DNA of 64,000 nt from Agrobacterium larrymoorei. GTDB taxonomy: Bacteria > Pseudomonadota > Alphaproteobacteria > Rhizobiales > Rhizobiaceae. The notes under the pieces are model-generated. The model saw nothing but the letters and a program-made list of their open reading frames with translations, had not been told where the DNA came from and made no database searches. Positions 46,000 to 56,369 of the stretch are shown here, one piece after another; positions within the stretch are counted from its first letter, which is position 1; the number at the start of each line of letters is the position of its first letter. The translations under genes and the position numbers were made by a program. Location: contig NZ_JAUTBL010000001.1 in NCBI RefSeq assembly GCF_030819275.1, positions 1,394,501 to 1,458,500 on the forward strand. The letters run 5' to 3'.

Positions 46000-46992
46000 T
46001 CAGGAGGAGAGGTTTCGGAATGCTGTCGGCGGCTTTGTGTGATGCTGCTGCCAGATGCGCCGCAGATGACGCGCAGACGCGAAGCCCGCACGCTCCGCAA
46101 CGGCTTCCATATCGAGCCTGGACTGGGAGATGATATCGCGCGCCAGCGTCACCCGGATCAGATTGACATAGTCCACGACGCTCAATCCCGTTTGCTCTCG
46201 AAACAGCCGGGAAAGATGCCGTTGGCTGAGATGGGCGATGTCCGCAAGGCGCGCCAGAGTCCAGTCAGCCGCCGGATCCGCGACGATGGCATCCTGAGCC
46301 CTGTGAATAGACGGGTGAATGTGATTTCGACCTGAGAGCCAAGGTGAAATTTGTGGGTCTTGGGCCGTTCGGCGAAGATAGACCACCATGATCTGAGCGA
46401 TGCGGGCAGCGACCTCCGGGCTGACGAGTGTCGAGACGAGATGCAGGGTGAGGTCTATGCCGGTGGAAATGCCGGCACTCGAGAAGCGCTTGCCATCCTC
46501 CACGAACAGTCTGTTTTCCTCAACGAAGGCAAGAGGCGCAATGCGCTTCAGATCCGCGATGCAATGGGCATGGGTGGTGCAATGATGACCATCGAATAGT
46601 CCGGCCTCCGCCGCGATCAGCGCGCCAGAGCAGATGCTGACGATTGTCGTGTCTGGCCTTGCCGTTCGCCGCAGCCAGTCGGAAATGGCGCGCCTTTCGT
46701 GAGCGACCTCCGGCTGCTGCTGAGACGTGGACGAGCTTCCGGAGATCAGGATCATCGCCTGTGCGGGCAGCACCTCTGGCAGAGGCTCCAGCCCGCAAAG
46801 ACCGAGGCCTATCGTCGTCGTCTGATTTGGCTGGGCTGCGATGTAGCGGCAATCGAAGCGGATTTTCTGCTGTTGTTCATTGGCGTAGCGAAGTACTTCC
46901 AGAGGCCCGGCAACATCCAGCAGCAGCGTATGCGGCGGCAGCACCACAAAAACGGAGATCACCTCTGGTTCGTTGCCGGGCATTTGGCTCAT
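46000..46992 (-). CDS. GlxA/FtrA-type transcriptional regulator (DJ-1/PfpI plus AraC domains)
   Basis: The 330-residue protein has an N-terminal DJ-1/PfpI-like domain (about 10-195, with ICSGALIAAEAGLFDG) and a C-terminal AraC-type double helix-turn-helix (about 225-325: LARLADIAHLSQRHLSRLFREQTG and FASARHLRRIWQQH). The Cys in IVSICSGAL corresponds to the nucleophile elbow, but regulators of this kind usually use it for ligand sensing. Its start overlaps the stop of the hydrolase gene by one base, so it is coupled with it and likely regulates that hydrolase. Confidence 0.87.
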   Translation of the reverse strand: MSQMPGNEPEVISVFVVLPPHTLLLDVAGPLEVLRYANEQQQKIRFDCRYIAAQPNQTTTIGLGLCGLEPLPEVLPAQAMILISGSSSTSQQQPEVAHERRAISDWLRRTARPDTTIVSICSGALIAAEAGLFDGHHCTTHAHCIADLKRIAPLAFVEENRLFVEDGKRFSSAGISTGIDLTLHLVSTLVSPEVAARIAQIMVVYLRRTAQDPQISPWLSGRNHIHPSIHRAQDAIVADPAADWTLARLADIAHLSQRHLSRLFREQTGLSVVDYVNLIRVTLARDIISQSRLDMEAVAERAGFASARHLRRIWQQHHTKPPTAFRNLSS

Positions 46993-47549
46993 CAGGCGGC
47001 CTTTCTCATGCCATCAATCGCATCTTCTACGGTTGCAATGCGCGCAAATCGTCCAGCCAGCACCAGTTCGGTGCGTTTGGCGATTTCGGCGGGCGAAAAG
47101 ATGTCACCGGATGCATGCGTCATCGGGAAGGTCAGGGTTGCTTCTGTCACATAGTCGACCTTATAGCCCAGATCGGCGCCATGGCGTGTCGTGGTTTCGC
47201 AGCATTGCTCGGTGCGAATGCCGGAAACGATCAGGTGGTTGATCCCCTGTTGGGTCAGCCAGATATCAAGACCCGTGCCGACGAAGGCGGAGTGCCGGCT
47301 CTTTTGGAAGGTGACGGTCGGGTTGATGCTGATTCCGTCGAATGTGCGGATGAAGCCGCTAGTGGCCGAAAAGGCGCGGTCTCCATCGACATGGAAGATC
47401 TGCACGACAGGAATGCCTGCCGCGTTCGCTCCATCGATCAATGCCTGTTGCGCCGCCAAGAATTTCGGCAGACCGCTCTCTTCGAAGTAGGGCGCGTGCC
47501 GGAAGGATTCCTGTACATCGATAACGAGAAGCGCAGTATGGTGGGACAT
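46992..47549 (-). CDS. Isochorismatase-family cysteine hydrolase
   Basis: The 185-residue protein shows the family triad: Asp11 in LVIDVQESF, Lys in TFQKSRHSAF, and the nucleophile Cys in IRTEQCCETTTRHGADLGY. Members hydrolyse nicotinamide, isochorismate, ureidoacrylate or other amides; the substrate here is unknown. It is the first gene of a pair with the GlxA-type regulator. Confidence 0.87.
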   Translation of the reverse strand: MSHHTALLVIDVQESFRHAPYFEESGLPKFLAAQQALIDGANAAGIPVVQIFHVDGDRAFSATSGFIRTFDGISINPTVTFQKSRHSAFVGTGLDIWLTQQGINHLIVSGIRTEQCCETTTRHGADLGYKVDYVTEATLTFPMTHASGDIFSPAEIAKRTELVLAGRFARIATVEDAIDGMRKAA

Positions 47550-47717
47550 TTTTGTATCTCCAGTTTCAATCTGGATATCGTTTTAAACCCATTATTTGAA
47601 GGTGAAATGCGCGCATCAGACGAAAAGAGGACGTATCAAGCCATTACTGTCTTTGCAGGTTAGGGGTAAAGTGGTTACTTGCGGATGATGTCGTCCAGCC
47701 CGAGGTTTCGTCGCCCT

Positions 47718-48119
47718 TCAGGGAGTGAAGCGGCGGACGCGCCAATAGCCGATGCCGGACAGAAGCAACGCAGCAGCGGCCGCTGCTCCACAAGCAAGTG
47801 GCCATTGAAGGATGGGATTGCGCAGCACCAGCAGCGTGAACATGCCGTAGTTGACCAGCAATGATATCAAAGTGATGCTGACTGTGATGAAGCGGCTGTT
47901 GTCTGCAAAGACACTCACATGCCGGAGGTAAACGGCGGCAAAAGCTGCGGCTGACAGGGTACCGATTGTTTTGCTTGGGAGAATAGGAATGCCTGCTTTG
48001 GACACCAGAAACCAGGTGACAAGGGCATCGAGTGCCATAACCATGATCTGAAAAGAAATAAAACGAGCGAATGTCACGCCAAACCTCGATGATGAGCTGG
48101 CGTCATCATAAGTGCTCAA
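47718..48119 (-). CDS. GtrA-like membrane protein
   Basis: A 133-residue protein with four predicted membrane helices, the usual size and shape of GtrA family proteins that help move lipid-linked sugars across the inner membrane. No glycosyltransferase gene adjoins it, so the partner is unknown. Family assignment rests on shape and the conserved-looking FISFQIMVMALDALVTWFLV start rather than on catalytic residues. Confidence 0.55.
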   Translation of the reverse strand: MSTYDDASSSSRFGVTFARFISFQIMVMALDALVTWFLVSKAGIPILPSKTIGTLSAAAFAAVYLRHVSVFADNSRFITVSITLISLLVNYGMFTLLVLRNPILQWPLACGAAAAAALLLSGIGYWRVRRFTP

Positions 48120-48140
48120 TCAGGCGCTGTCAGCAGAGAC

Positions 48141-48356
48141 CTAACGAAGCGCGAAAGCTCCGAAGAACGCGATCGCAACACCGATGTTCAGCCCCGCGAG
48201 CGTCACTAAAAGCGTCAAAATCGAAACGCCGCTTGCCGCCATAAGGGCCGCAGCTGCGAAGACTGCCACCACAAGAATGCCGACCATCGCGACAGCGAAG
48301 GTCGAACGTGTTGCCGCAGCACTCAAGCCAAGGCCGATTCCGATAATGAATTCCAT
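48141..48356 (-). CDS. Small uncharacterised membrane protein
   Basis: The 71-residue protein starting MEFIIGIGLGLSAAATRSTFAVAM is almost entirely hydrophobic, with two to three membrane segments. The start at 48356 is preferred to 48386 because the first ten codons of the longer form are charged and unrelated. It follows no obvious operon. Function unknown. Confidence 0.5.
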   Translation of the reverse strand: MEFIIGIGLGLSAAATRSTFAVAMVGILVVAVFAAAALMAASGVSILTLLVTLAGLNIGVAIAFFGAFALR

Positions 48357-48539
48357 GATGCCGCTCCTCCCAAAGCAATCAGACATGGCATCTTCTCCTC
48401 AAAAGCCTGCAATGTCTCCTCAGTGGCATGCACTTCAAGATACAGAATGTAACACATCATAACGATTCTGCCAGTTTTATTCAAACTGTCATCAAGGCGT
48501 CGCGGTTCCCGAATCGTGGCACTTCAGTTACCATGGGGC

Positions 48540-50141
48540 ATGAGCGATATTTTCAGTCAGCCGGCGCTGAGCAACCTCACCGAGTTTTCCGTTTCCGAAC
48601 TCTCCGGATCCATCAAGCGGACGGTGGAAACCGCGTTCGATCAGGTGCGGGTACGGGGCGAGATTTCCGGTTATCGCGGACAACACACATCCGGTCACGC
48701 CTATTTTTCGCTGAAGGACGATCGCGCCCGTATCGATGCCGTCATCTGGAAGGGAAGCTTTTCCAAGCTGAAGTTCCGCCCGGAAGAGGGCATGGAAGTG
48801 ATCGCGACCGGAAAGATCACGACCTTTCCCGGATCGTCTAAATATCAGATCGTTATCGAGAGTCTGGAGCCCGCCGGTGCCGGCGCACTCATGGCGTTGC
48901 TGGAAGAGCGCCGCCGCCGGCTGGCCGCAGAAGGATTGTTCGATCAGGCGCGCAAGCGCCGTCTGCCCTACATGCCGCATGTGATCGGTGTGGTGACCTC
49001 ACCGACGGGTGCCGTCATCCGCGATATCCTGCACCGTATTTCGGATCGCTTTCCGGTTCACGTGCTCGTCTGGCCCGTCAAGGTTCAGGGTGATGGTTCC
49101 GGCGAAGAGGTCGCGAATGCCATTCGCGGATTCAACGCTCTGCCTCAGGGCGGTGCCATACCCCGCCCGGATGTGCTGATCGTCGCGCGTGGCGGCGGCA
49201 GTCTTGAGGACCTGTGGAGCTTCAATGACGAGATTGTCGTGCGAGCGGCGGCAGAAAGCGCAATTCCGCTGATTTCGGCCGTCGGTCACGAGACCGATAC
49301 GACCTTGATCGACTATGCCGCGGACGTCCGCGCGCCAACCCCGACGGGGGCGGCGGAAATGGCAGTGCCGGTTCGTGCCGATCTTGAGGCGCAACTCGCC
49401 GGTCTGGCGGCGCGTCTCTCCGGCTCCACGCGGCGGCACATGGATAACCGTGCACAGGGGCTTCGTGCGCTTGTGCGTGCTCTTCCCTCCCTCGATCAAT
49501 TGCTGGCTTTGCCCCGCCGTAGGTTCGATGAGGTCTCTGCCGGTCTGGGCCGCGGGCTTGAGCTCAACACCATGAACAAGCGCCGCAGCTTCGAGCGCAC
49601 TGCCTCCGGATTGCGGCCGGATGTTCTCGGCCACGGTCTGCGCCAGCATCGCCAGCGTGTGAATGAACGCATGCAGCGTGCGGAAGCCCTGATCGAGAGA
49701 CGACTGTTGCAGGCGAAGTCGCGGGTTTCGTCATCGGATTCTTCCTTGCGTGCCCTGCCTATGCGCCTCTCCGGCCAGTTAGACCGGCAGAAAGAACGGC
49801 TGCTGGCGTCGGTGCGGCGTGCCGACACAGCTATTCTTCATCGCATGACGCAGAACAGATCCGGCCTTGCTGCGCATGAGCGTATCCTGCAGTCGCTGTC
49901 CTACAAGAACGTCTTGAAGCGCGGCTATGCGGTCATCCGCGACGAGGAGAACCGGCCACTGACACGTGCCGCCGCCGTCGCTCCCGGCGCGGTCATCTCG
50001 GTGGAATTCGCCGATGGTGAAGTTTCGGCGGTGGCGGGTGCGGATGCGCCGCAACCAGCTGACGCATCTTCGGCTCAAGTGCGAAAGAAATCCGTCAAGC
50101 CCATAGCAACCGACCCTGGAAATCAAGGCAGCCTGTTTTAG
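48540..50141 (+). CDS. xseA: Exodeoxyribonuclease VII large subunit
   Basis: The 533-residue protein begins with the OB-fold (about 15-110: [42 protein letters not shown]) and continues with the exonuclease domain ([60 protein letters not shown]). A long coiled-coil C-terminal region follows, as in all XseA proteins. It degrades single-stranded DNA together with the small subunit XseB, whose gene is not in this window. The start is at MSDIFSQ; the reading from 48516 adds eight residues without family support. Confidence 0.95.
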   Translation: MSDIFSQPALSNLTEFSVSELSGSIKRTVETAFDQVRVRGEISGYRGQHTSGHAYFSLKDDRARIDAVIWKGSFSKLKFRPEEGMEVIATGKITTFPGSSKYQIVIESLEPAGAGALMALLEERRRRLAAEGLFDQARKRRLPYMPHVIGVVTSPTGAVIRDILHRISDRFPVHVLVWPVKVQGDGSGEEVANAIRGFNALPQGGAIPRPDVLIVARGGGSLEDLWSFNDEIVVRAAAESAIPLISAVGHETDTTLIDYAADVRAPTPTGAAEMAVPVRADLEAQLAGLAARLSGSTRRHMDNRAQGLRALVRALPSLDQLLALPRRRFDEVSAGLGRGLELNTMNKRRSFERTASGLRPDVLGHGLRQHRQRVNERMQRAEALIERRLLQAKSRVSSSDSSLRALPMRLSGQLDRQKERLLASVRRADTAILHRMTQNRSGLAAHERILQSLSYKNVLKRGYAVIRDEENRPLTRAAAVAPGAVISVEFADGEVSAVAGADAPQPADASSAQVRKKSVKPIATDPGNQGSLF

Positions 50142-50190
50142 AACTGCTATGCATTATGGTCGTGATGGAAATCAGTCCCGGAGTGCGCGC

Positions 50191-50610
50191 ATGAAACCCG
50201 ATCTGACCGTCACCGATCGTCCATCCCCTGAAGACATTGCGGCCATCGGTACCAATCTTTCCGCGTTCAACGATGCCGATGTCGGAGCTGCCGACAGGAT
50301 GCCGCTTGCAGTCATCGTTCGGGGGGATGATGGCGCCTTACTGGCCGGGATCAGCGGATACACCGCCTGGGGCTGGCTTTACGTGCAGTGGCTCTGGGTT
50401 CACGACAGTCTTCGCGGCCAGCAGATGGCGGGTCGCATGTTGACCGCGGCGGAAAATGAGGCGCGCGGGCGCGGCTGTCATTCCGCCTGGATCGACACAT
50501 TCAACCCGGTGGCGGAGAAGGCTTACTCCCGCCAGGGTTACGAGGTCTTCGGTGAGCTGCCGGATTTTCCGATCGGCCGCACCCGGAAATTTTTGAAAAA
50601 GCGGCTCTGA
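50191..50610 (+). CDS. GNAT-family N-acetyltransferase
   Basis: The 139-residue protein has a GNAT core with the binding motif DSLRGQQMAGRMLTAAENEARGRGC and the C-terminal FNPVAEKAYSRQGYEVFGEL. GGAG precedes the chosen ATG at 50191. The substrate is unknown. It lies just after xseA and convergent with the anmK operon. Confidence 0.85.
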   Translation: MKPDLTVTDRPSPEDIAAIGTNLSAFNDADVGAADRMPLAVIVRGDDGALLAGISGYTAWGWLYVQWLWVHDSLRGQQMAGRMLTAAENEARGRGCHSAWIDTFNPVAEKAYSRQGYEVFGELPDFPIGRTRKFLKKRL

Positions 50611-50629
50611 TCGCGTCTGATTGAAAATT

Positions 50630-51745
50630 TCAGGCGGCGAGGCGTCCGCCGGTCATCGGTTCTGGAGCGCCGGTCGTGGTCGGGAAGCTGATCGGCATAT
50701 TGCGCAGCACGCGGACCGCCAGAAAAGCAAAACATTCGGCCTCTACGGCGTCGCCCCGCCAGCCCAGCGTTTCGGCAGGCTGGGCGTCGACACGGGCGCG
50801 CTCCGCCAGCATGCGCATCAGTGTCGGATTATGGCGACCGCCGCCGCTGACAAACAATCTCTCCGGGCGCTGCGGAAGCAGATCCAGCGCCTTGCCGACG
50901 GCAGAGGCGGTGAAGGCCGTCAGCGTGGCGGCGCCATCTTCCAATGAAAGCCCGTCTGCCATGCTCGCACCAAAATCGAACCGATCCAGCGATTTCGGGA
51001 AGCGAGCGGAGAGATAGGGATGCTGGAGCAGCTTCGCCAGGCGCTCTTCATTGACTTGTCCTGATGCGGCGATCAGGCCGTCGCGGTCCATGTCACCTCG
51101 TCCATGCTGCTTGATCCAGTCGTTGATCGGCGCATTGGCGGGGCCTGTGTCAAAGGCGACAACGTGGCCCTTGCCATCGGTCCAGGTGACGTTACCGACA
51201 CCGCCGAGATTGAGGATCGCGGCACTGCCATCCTGCGTCACGCCCTTCAGCAGCGCCGAGTGATAGGCGGCGGCCAGCGGGGCGCCTTGTCCGCCAGCGC
51301 GAACATCGGCGCTGCGAAAATCATAGGCCACCTTGGTACCGAGAAGCTTCGCCATCAATCCGCCATCGCCCAGTTGCCGGGTGGCGCCGAGACGGCCCGG
51401 CTGCGGCGCGCGGTGCAGTACGGTCTGCCCATGGAAGCCGACGACGCCGATATCGGATAGCGACAACCCGGCATCTTTCACCAGGGCTGCTACTGCAGCG
51501 GACTGGGCACGGGTCAGCGCGTCTTCGGCGCGTGCGAAAATCTCCGGCTCCGGCCCGTCGAAATTCCACTTGCGGGCCGCAGCCAGTGTCTCTTCCAGAA
51601 GGTCGCGAACGGCTTGATCATAGGGTGCAAGCGTATAGGCGCCGAAGCGCTCGACGCGTTCGCCATCGGTTTTGAGAAGCGCGACATCGATGTTGCCGTC
51701 CAGCACAGTACCCGTCATCAAACCCACGGCCCAGATCGGTTCCAT
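50630..51745 (-). CDS. anmK: Anhydro-N-acetylmuramic acid kinase
   Basis: AnmK opens and phosphorylates 1,6-anhydro-MurNAc to MurNAc-6-phosphate, the substrate of MurQ. The 371-residue protein has the family motifs near the N-terminus ([17 protein letters not shown]), [32 protein letters not shown] and [12 protein letters not shown]. The start at 51745 is placed after GGAGAG. It is the last gene of the nine-gene cell-wall recycling operon, eleven bases after the serine hydrolase gene. Confidence 0.94.
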   Translation of the reverse strand: MEPIWAVGLMTGTVLDGNIDVALLKTDGERVERFGAYTLAPYDQAVRDLLEETLAAARKWNFDGPEPEIFARAEDALTRAQSAAVAALVKDAGLSLSDIGVVGFHGQTVLHRAPQPGRLGATRQLGDGGLMAKLLGTKVAYDFRSADVRAGGQGAPLAAAYHSALLKGVTQDGSAAILNLGGVGNVTWTDGKGHVVAFDTGPANAPINDWIKQHGRGDMDRDGLIAASGQVNEERLAKLLQHPYLSARFPKSLDRFDFGASMADGLSLEDGAATLTAFTASAVGKALDLLPQRPERLFVSGGGRHNPTLMRMLAERARVDAQPAETLGWRGDAVEAECFAFLAVRVLRNMPISFPTTTGAPEPMTGGRLAA

Positions 51746-51756
51746 TTCGTCTCTCC

Positions 51757-52773
51757 TCAATGCGTGTTGATCATGTCGCCGATGGCAGCGCGAAGGGCGA
51801 AAATGCCGCTATCGACGTGCCGGCTCGGATGCACCCGGTTGGTCAGCAAGGTCCAGGCGCGCCGCTTGTCGAAATCGATCCAGAGGCCTGTGCCGGTAAA
51901 TCCCGTATGGCCGATGACGCTATCGTTGCAAAACGCGCCGCCCGACCAACCTTCATAGGGACGCTCCCAACCATGGGTGCGTCTGTTCGAAAGCGGTTGG
52001 CGCATCAACCTGACAACACCATCGCCGTTCTCGTTCCCCGTCAACAGCGACCGGGCATAGTCGAGAACGGCATCCGCGGTGCCAAACAGACCGGCATGGC
52101 CAGAGCCCTGAAGTGCGTAGCAATTCTCGTCATGCACCTCCCCGCAGATCATCCGGTTGCGCCAGGTGCAGAACTCGGTGGCTGCAGTTTTTGCAGGATC
52201 GCCGTGAAAAGCAAAGCCCGGGCCGGCATCCATCTCGCGGATGCGCTTGCCAGCCAGTCTTTCCAGAGCGATGCCGAGAAGGATGTAATTCATATCCGAA
52301 TAGGCAGGCTCGCCATGGCGCCATTCGCGCTGGAGCACGAAGGCCCGCAGACGGTCCGGGTCATCCCCATAGGTATAGATCGGCTCCACCCCCGGAAACG
52401 GAGTCTGGTGGCCCAGGCACTGACGGAAGGTCACCTTCCGTTCCCAGCATTCGGGAGCGTATTGCCGGAAATCGGGGATGAGCGTCGTGATAGGACTGTC
52501 GAGATCGATAGCGCCGGAAACGGCCAATTCGAGGATCTTGCGCGTGGTGAAAATGACTTTGGTCAGCGAGGCGAGATCGAACCAGGTGTCGAACACCATC
52601 GGACGCTCGCCACCAACTTTTTGCGCATGACCGATCGCCCTCGTCAGGCGATTGCCGTTTCCATCGACCATGCCGAAGACGCCGCCAGGAATACGGCCAG
52701 CATCGACAGCCTCTTTCAGTAGGTCAAAGCTACCGTCGAAAGGTGTCAGGAGCGGCGAAGATTGTTCGGCCAT
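51757..52773 (-). CDS. Beta-lactamase-family serine hydrolase
   Basis: The 338-residue protein has the penicillin-binding/class C beta-lactamase motifs: SxxK in ASLTKVIF (about residues 68-71) and a Tyr-containing [10 protein letters not shown] further on, and a later [10 protein letters not shown] in place of the KTG box. There is no signal peptide, so it would act in the cytoplasm. In the recycling operon it may trim a peptide or ester from muropeptides rather than destroy beta-lactams. The start at 52773 follows AGGAAA. Confidence 0.83.
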   Translation of the reverse strand: MAEQSSPLLTPFDGSFDLLKEAVDAGRIPGGVFGMVDGNGNRLTRAIGHAQKVGGERPMVFDTWFDLASLTKVIFTTRKILELAVSGAIDLDSPITTLIPDFRQYAPECWERKVTFRQCLGHQTPFPGVEPIYTYGDDPDRLRAFVLQREWRHGEPAYSDMNYILLGIALERLAGKRIREMDAGPGFAFHGDPAKTAATEFCTWRNRMICGEVHDENCYALQGSGHAGLFGTADAVLDYARSLLTGNENGDGVVRLMRQPLSNRRTHGWERPYEGWSGGAFCNDSVIGHTGFTGTGLWIDFDKRRAWTLLTNRVHPSRHVDSGIFALRAAIGDMINTH

Positions 52774-52786
52774 GAAGGTTTCCTGC

Positions 52787-54547
52787 TCAATCTGCCGCCG
52801 CCACTTCAAGCTTCACGCGGTGGTCTTCGCCAAAATATTTCCAGCTCGAGGGCTGAGGCTCGAAGCCCTTAGGACGCAACAATGTCGGCACGGCCTCGGT
52901 GTTCAACTCAAACCTCTCGCGCCGCCGGTCCATGGTTGGCACCGCTGCAATCAGCTTCTTGGTATAGCTGTGCTGAGGATTCGACAAGACGGAGCGGGCG
53001 TCCCCGATTTCGACGATCTGACCGGCATAGAGAACGGCGACCCGGTGGGCGATGCGTTCGACCACGGCCATGTCGTGGGAGACGAAGAGATAGGCGAGGT
53101 CACGCTCCTTTTGCAGGTCAATCAGAAGATCGAGCACGCGCGCCTGAACCGAAACATCGAGTGCGGAGACAGCCTCATCAAGCACGAGAATGGAAGGATC
53201 GAGCATCAAGGCGCGGGCGATGCAAAGGCGCTGGCGCTGGCCGCCGGAAAACTCATGCGGATAGCGGGTGAGGCTATCGGCGGGAAGGCCAACGCGGTCA
53301 AGAAGTGCTGTCATTTGCGAGGTGATCTGGCCGTCGATCCGACGTCCCGCTGCAATGACCGGCTCAGCCAGAAGGCTTTGTACATCGAGACGCGGATTGA
53401 GAGACGCATAGGGGTTCTGAAACACCATCTGCATAGGCTTTTGCGCGTTTGTCGATTGGGAAGACGGAGAGGATTGTGTGGTGAAGGAGCCGCGTGTCGG
53501 CTTGACCAGACCAAGCAGAGCCCGCGCCGTGGTCGATTTGCCCGATCCGCTTTCGCCGACGACCGCAAGCGTCTCGCCCCGACAAATATCAAACTCGACA
53601 GCTTCCACCGCATGGATGGCGCCTGCGGGTCGGCGAAGAAGGCCGGTCGTGGTAGGAAAGCGTACGGTCAACTCCTGAACCGAAAGTGCGGTGGGCTCGT
53701 TGGCGTGTTTCGTACGAGGTGAGTCAGCACGCACATGCTGGCCGTTGGCAAAATGCGGGACCGCGTTTAACAGGTGCTGCGTGTAGCTGTGTTGCGGACG
53801 GTCGAGAATATCGTCTGCCTTTCCCTGCTCCACAACCTTTCCAGACTGCATCACCAGCACGCGGTCGGCAATCCCTGCCACAAGTCCGAGATCATGAGTG
53901 ATGAAGATGAGGCCGGTGCCGGTCTCTCGCTGAAGCTCGGCGAGAAGCGCCATGATCTGTGCCTGTACCGAAACGTCCAGCGCCGTCGTTGGTTCGTCGG
54001 CAATGAGGAGACGAGGGGACGCTGCGAGCGCCATCGCAATCATCACCCGCTGCAGCATTCCGCCGGAAAGCTGGTGCGGATAGTAACTAAGGCGTCGCGC
54101 CGCGTCTGGAATGCGCATGCGGTCTAACGCCCGCAATGTCTCTGCACGCGCCTCTGTCCCGCCCTTGCCTTGCAGGCGAAAGACTTCCTCGATCTGCTTG
54201 CCGATGGTGAGCACCGGATTGAGCGAGGTCATCGGCTCCTGAAAGATCATGCCGATCTCCGACCCTCGGATTTGCTCCATCCGTTTCGTGTCGAGAGTGA
54301 CGAGATTTAGCGTCTTTCCATCGGCTAGAGACAGGTCGATCCGGCCATTGGTGATCCTGCCGCCGCTGTAATCGATGAGGCGATTGATCGAGAGCGCGGT
54401 GACGGATTTGCCGGAGCCGCTTTCGCCGACGATGGCCAGCGTTTCGCCGGCATCGAGTGTGAAGCTGACGCCTTCCACGATCGGCTTCACGGCATTGCCG
54501 CGACCGAAACCGACGCTGAGGTTTTGTACAGAAAGCAGCTCTGTCAT
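52787..54547 (-). CDS. Fused dual-ATPase of a Dpp/Opp-type ABC importer
   Basis: The 586-residue protein contains two complete ATP-binding domains. The first has Walker A GESGSGKS and signature LSGGMLQR; the second has GESGSGKST and [15 protein letters not shown], with Walker B LVLDEAVS. This fusion of DppD- and DppF-like subunits is the type seen in YejF. The start at 54547 is fixed by the overlap with the preceding permease gene; a longer open frame to 55345 runs through that permease and is spurious. It powers the importer of the recycling operon. Confidence 0.9.
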   Translation of the reverse strand: MTELLSVQNLSVGFGRGNAVKPIVEGVSFTLDAGETLAIVGESGSGKSVTALSINRLIDYSGGRITNGRIDLSLADGKTLNLVTLDTKRMEQIRGSEIGMIFQEPMTSLNPVLTIGKQIEEVFRLQGKGGTEARAETLRALDRMRIPDAARRLSYYPHQLSGGMLQRVMIAMALAASPRLLIADEPTTALDVSVQAQIMALLAELQRETGTGLIFITHDLGLVAGIADRVLVMQSGKVVEQGKADDILDRPQHSYTQHLLNAVPHFANGQHVRADSPRTKHANEPTALSVQELTVRFPTTTGLLRRPAGAIHAVEAVEFDICRGETLAVVGESGSGKSTTARALLGLVKPTRGSFTTQSSPSSQSTNAQKPMQMVFQNPYASLNPRLDVQSLLAEPVIAAGRRIDGQITSQMTALLDRVGLPADSLTRYPHEFSGGQRQRLCIARALMLDPSILVLDEAVSALDVSVQARVLDLLIDLQKERDLAYLFVSHDMAVVERIAHRVAVLYAGQIVEIGDARSVLSNPQHSYTKKLIAAVPTMDRRRERFELNTEAVPTLLRPKGFEPQPSSWKYFGEDHRVKLEVAAAD

Positions 54548-55386
54548 GATGCCACCCGTCGCATGCGGGGATCGAGCAGATCGCGCAGCGCATCGCCCAG
54601 AAGGTTGAAGCCGAGAATGCCGAGCATGACGGCAAGGCCCGGGAAGATCAGCAGCCATGGTGCCATCTCCATCAGGTTGATGCTGTCCGCCAGCATCAGG
54701 CCAAGCGAGGAATCCGGCGGCTGTGTGCCAAGGCCAAGGAAGCTCAGGCCCGATTCCGTCAGAAGGGACCACGCCAGCGCCAACGTCACCTGCACGGTGA
54801 GCGGCGCCACCAGATTGAGCATCAGGTGCCGGGTGAGGATGTAGGATGTGAAACTGCCGAAGGTGCGGGCCGCATCGACGAAATCGCGCGCCTTGATCGA
54901 CAGCGCCGGTCCGCGCACAACGCGCGTGAAGATCGGCGTATAGACGAAGGCAATGGCGAGAATGCTGGTGAAGGTACCCGGGCCGACCACGGTGATGAAG
55001 AGCAGGGCAAGCAGGATGGCCGGGAAGGCGAGCAGGATGTCCATCAGTCGCATGACAACGCCATCCCACAGATGTCCGACCCAGGCGGCGGTCAGTCCCA
55101 GAACCGTGCCGATGACGGCGGCGATGCCGACAGAGGAAAAGGCGACGAGGAAAGATTGACCGATGCCGATCATCAACCGGCTGAGCACATCGCGCCCGAA
55201 CATGTCGGTGCCCATCCAGTGGGCGGCGCTGGGGCCTTGCAGGCGGTCGATGCGGAATTGTTGCAGCGGATCGTAGGGCGTCAGACCAAGCCAGGCGGCA
55301 AGCGCCAGCAACAAGTAGGTTAGGACGATGGCCGCGCCAACGCAACCGCTCGGGTGGCGCAGAAGCCTAGACAATAGAGAGCTCAT
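54544..55386 (-). CDS. Dpp/Opp-type ABC permease (DppC-like)
   Basis: This 280-residue membrane protein has about six helices, the opening RLLRHPSGCVGAAIVLTYLLLALAAWLGLTPYDP and the family loop DAARTFGSFTSYILTRHLMLNLVAPL. It overlaps the ATPase gene at one end and the other permease gene at the other, both by four bases. It should form the channel with the DppB-like protein. Confidence 0.9.
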   Translation of the reverse strand: MSSLLSRLLRHPSGCVGAAIVLTYLLLALAAWLGLTPYDPLQQFRIDRLQGPSAAHWMGTDMFGRDVLSRLMIGIGQSFLVAFSSVGIAAVIGTVLGLTAAWVGHLWDGVVMRLMDILLAFPAILLALLFITVVGPGTFTSILAIAFVYTPIFTRVVRGPALSIKARDFVDAARTFGSFTSYILTRHLMLNLVAPLTVQVTLALAWSLLTESGLSFLGLGTQPPDSSLGLMLADSINLMEMAPWLLIFPGLAVMLGILGFNLLGDALRDLLDPRMRRVAS

Positions 55387-56345
55387 GACCGGCTCCCCAA
55401 GCGAATGCGCGGATCGAGCGCGACATAGGCAAGATCAACGATGAGGTTGACGATCATGAAGTTCAGCGCGATGAACAGCACCGCGCCCTGCACCAGCGCA
55501 TAATCACGCTGGAGAATAGCTTCCAGCGTCATGCGCCCGATGCCAGGAAGCGCAAAGATTTGCTCGACCAGAACCGCGCCACCCAGCAGATAGCCGAACT
55601 CGACACCGCAAAGTGTGATGACGGGAATGAGAGCGTTGGGCAGGGCGTGCCGCCAGATGACGTTGCGACGTGCCACACCCTTGCTGCGGGCGGTGCGCAC
55701 GTAATCATCGCTCAAAACATCGAGCATGGCTGAGCGGGAAATTCGTGTGACGGAGGCGGTGAAAGACAGCCCAAGTGTCAGCGCGGGAAAAAACAGTTGC
55801 GAGAGGTTGGCGATCGGATCCTGGTTGAAAGGCACATAGTCGCCCATGGCTGGCAGAATGCCGAAGCCCGCCGAGAGAATGTAGATGATGCCGAGGCCAA
55901 AGACGAAGCTCGGCGTGGACTGCCCGATCATGGCGAAGATGCGGACGCTGAGATCCGAGCCCCGGCCAGCGCGCGTTGCCGCAAAGACACCGAGCGGAAG
56001 CCCGAGGAGAAGCGCGATCGCCACCGACAGGCAGGCGAGTTCGAGTGTCAGTGGGAAACGTTGGAGAATGACGTCGAGCACCGGCTTACCATAAGTGACC
56101 GAGAGACCAAGGTTGCCTGATACGACCCCAGAGAGCCAGCGCCCATACTGAACGAGCCAGCCCTGATCGAGGCCGAAATAGGCCGAGAGGGCTTGCTTCT
56201 GCTCTGGCGTCAGAAGACCAGCCTCTGTGCCGAGCATGGCGGTGATGGAGTCACCGGGAACGAGGCGGATGGCGACGAACACCAGAACGGAGACACCCAG
56301 CATGACGAGCGGGAATGTCACGAGACGTCGTAGCAGGTAGGTCAT
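55383..56345 (-). CDS. Dpp/Opp-type ABC permease (DppB-like)
   Basis: This 320-residue membrane protein begins MTYLLRRLVTFPLVMLGVSVLVFVAIRLVPGDS, the hallmark of DppB-like permeases, and has the loop VRTARSKGVARRNVIWRHALPNALIP. GAGG before 56345 favours this start. It follows the binding-protein gene by 25 bases. Confidence 0.91.
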   Translation of the reverse strand: MTYLLRRLVTFPLVMLGVSVLVFVAIRLVPGDSITAMLGTEAGLLTPEQKQALSAYFGLDQGWLVQYGRWLSGVVSGNLGLSVTYGKPVLDVILQRFPLTLELACLSVAIALLLGLPLGVFAATRAGRGSDLSVRIFAMIGQSTPSFVFGLGIIYILSAGFGILPAMGDYVPFNQDPIANLSQLFFPALTLGLSFTASVTRISRSAMLDVLSDDYVRTARSKGVARRNVIWRHALPNALIPVITLCGVEFGYLLGGAVLVEQIFALPGIGRMTLEAILQRDYALVQGAVLFIALNFMIVNLIVDLAYVALDPRIRLGSRS

Positions 56346-56369
56346 GTCGTCATCCGCCTCATGCACGTA

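Noticed and set aside
52787..55345. Very long leftward open frame of 852 codons
   Set aside because: The first 266 codons lie over the DppC-like permease gene in another frame; the ATPase begins at 54547 in an overlap with that gene.
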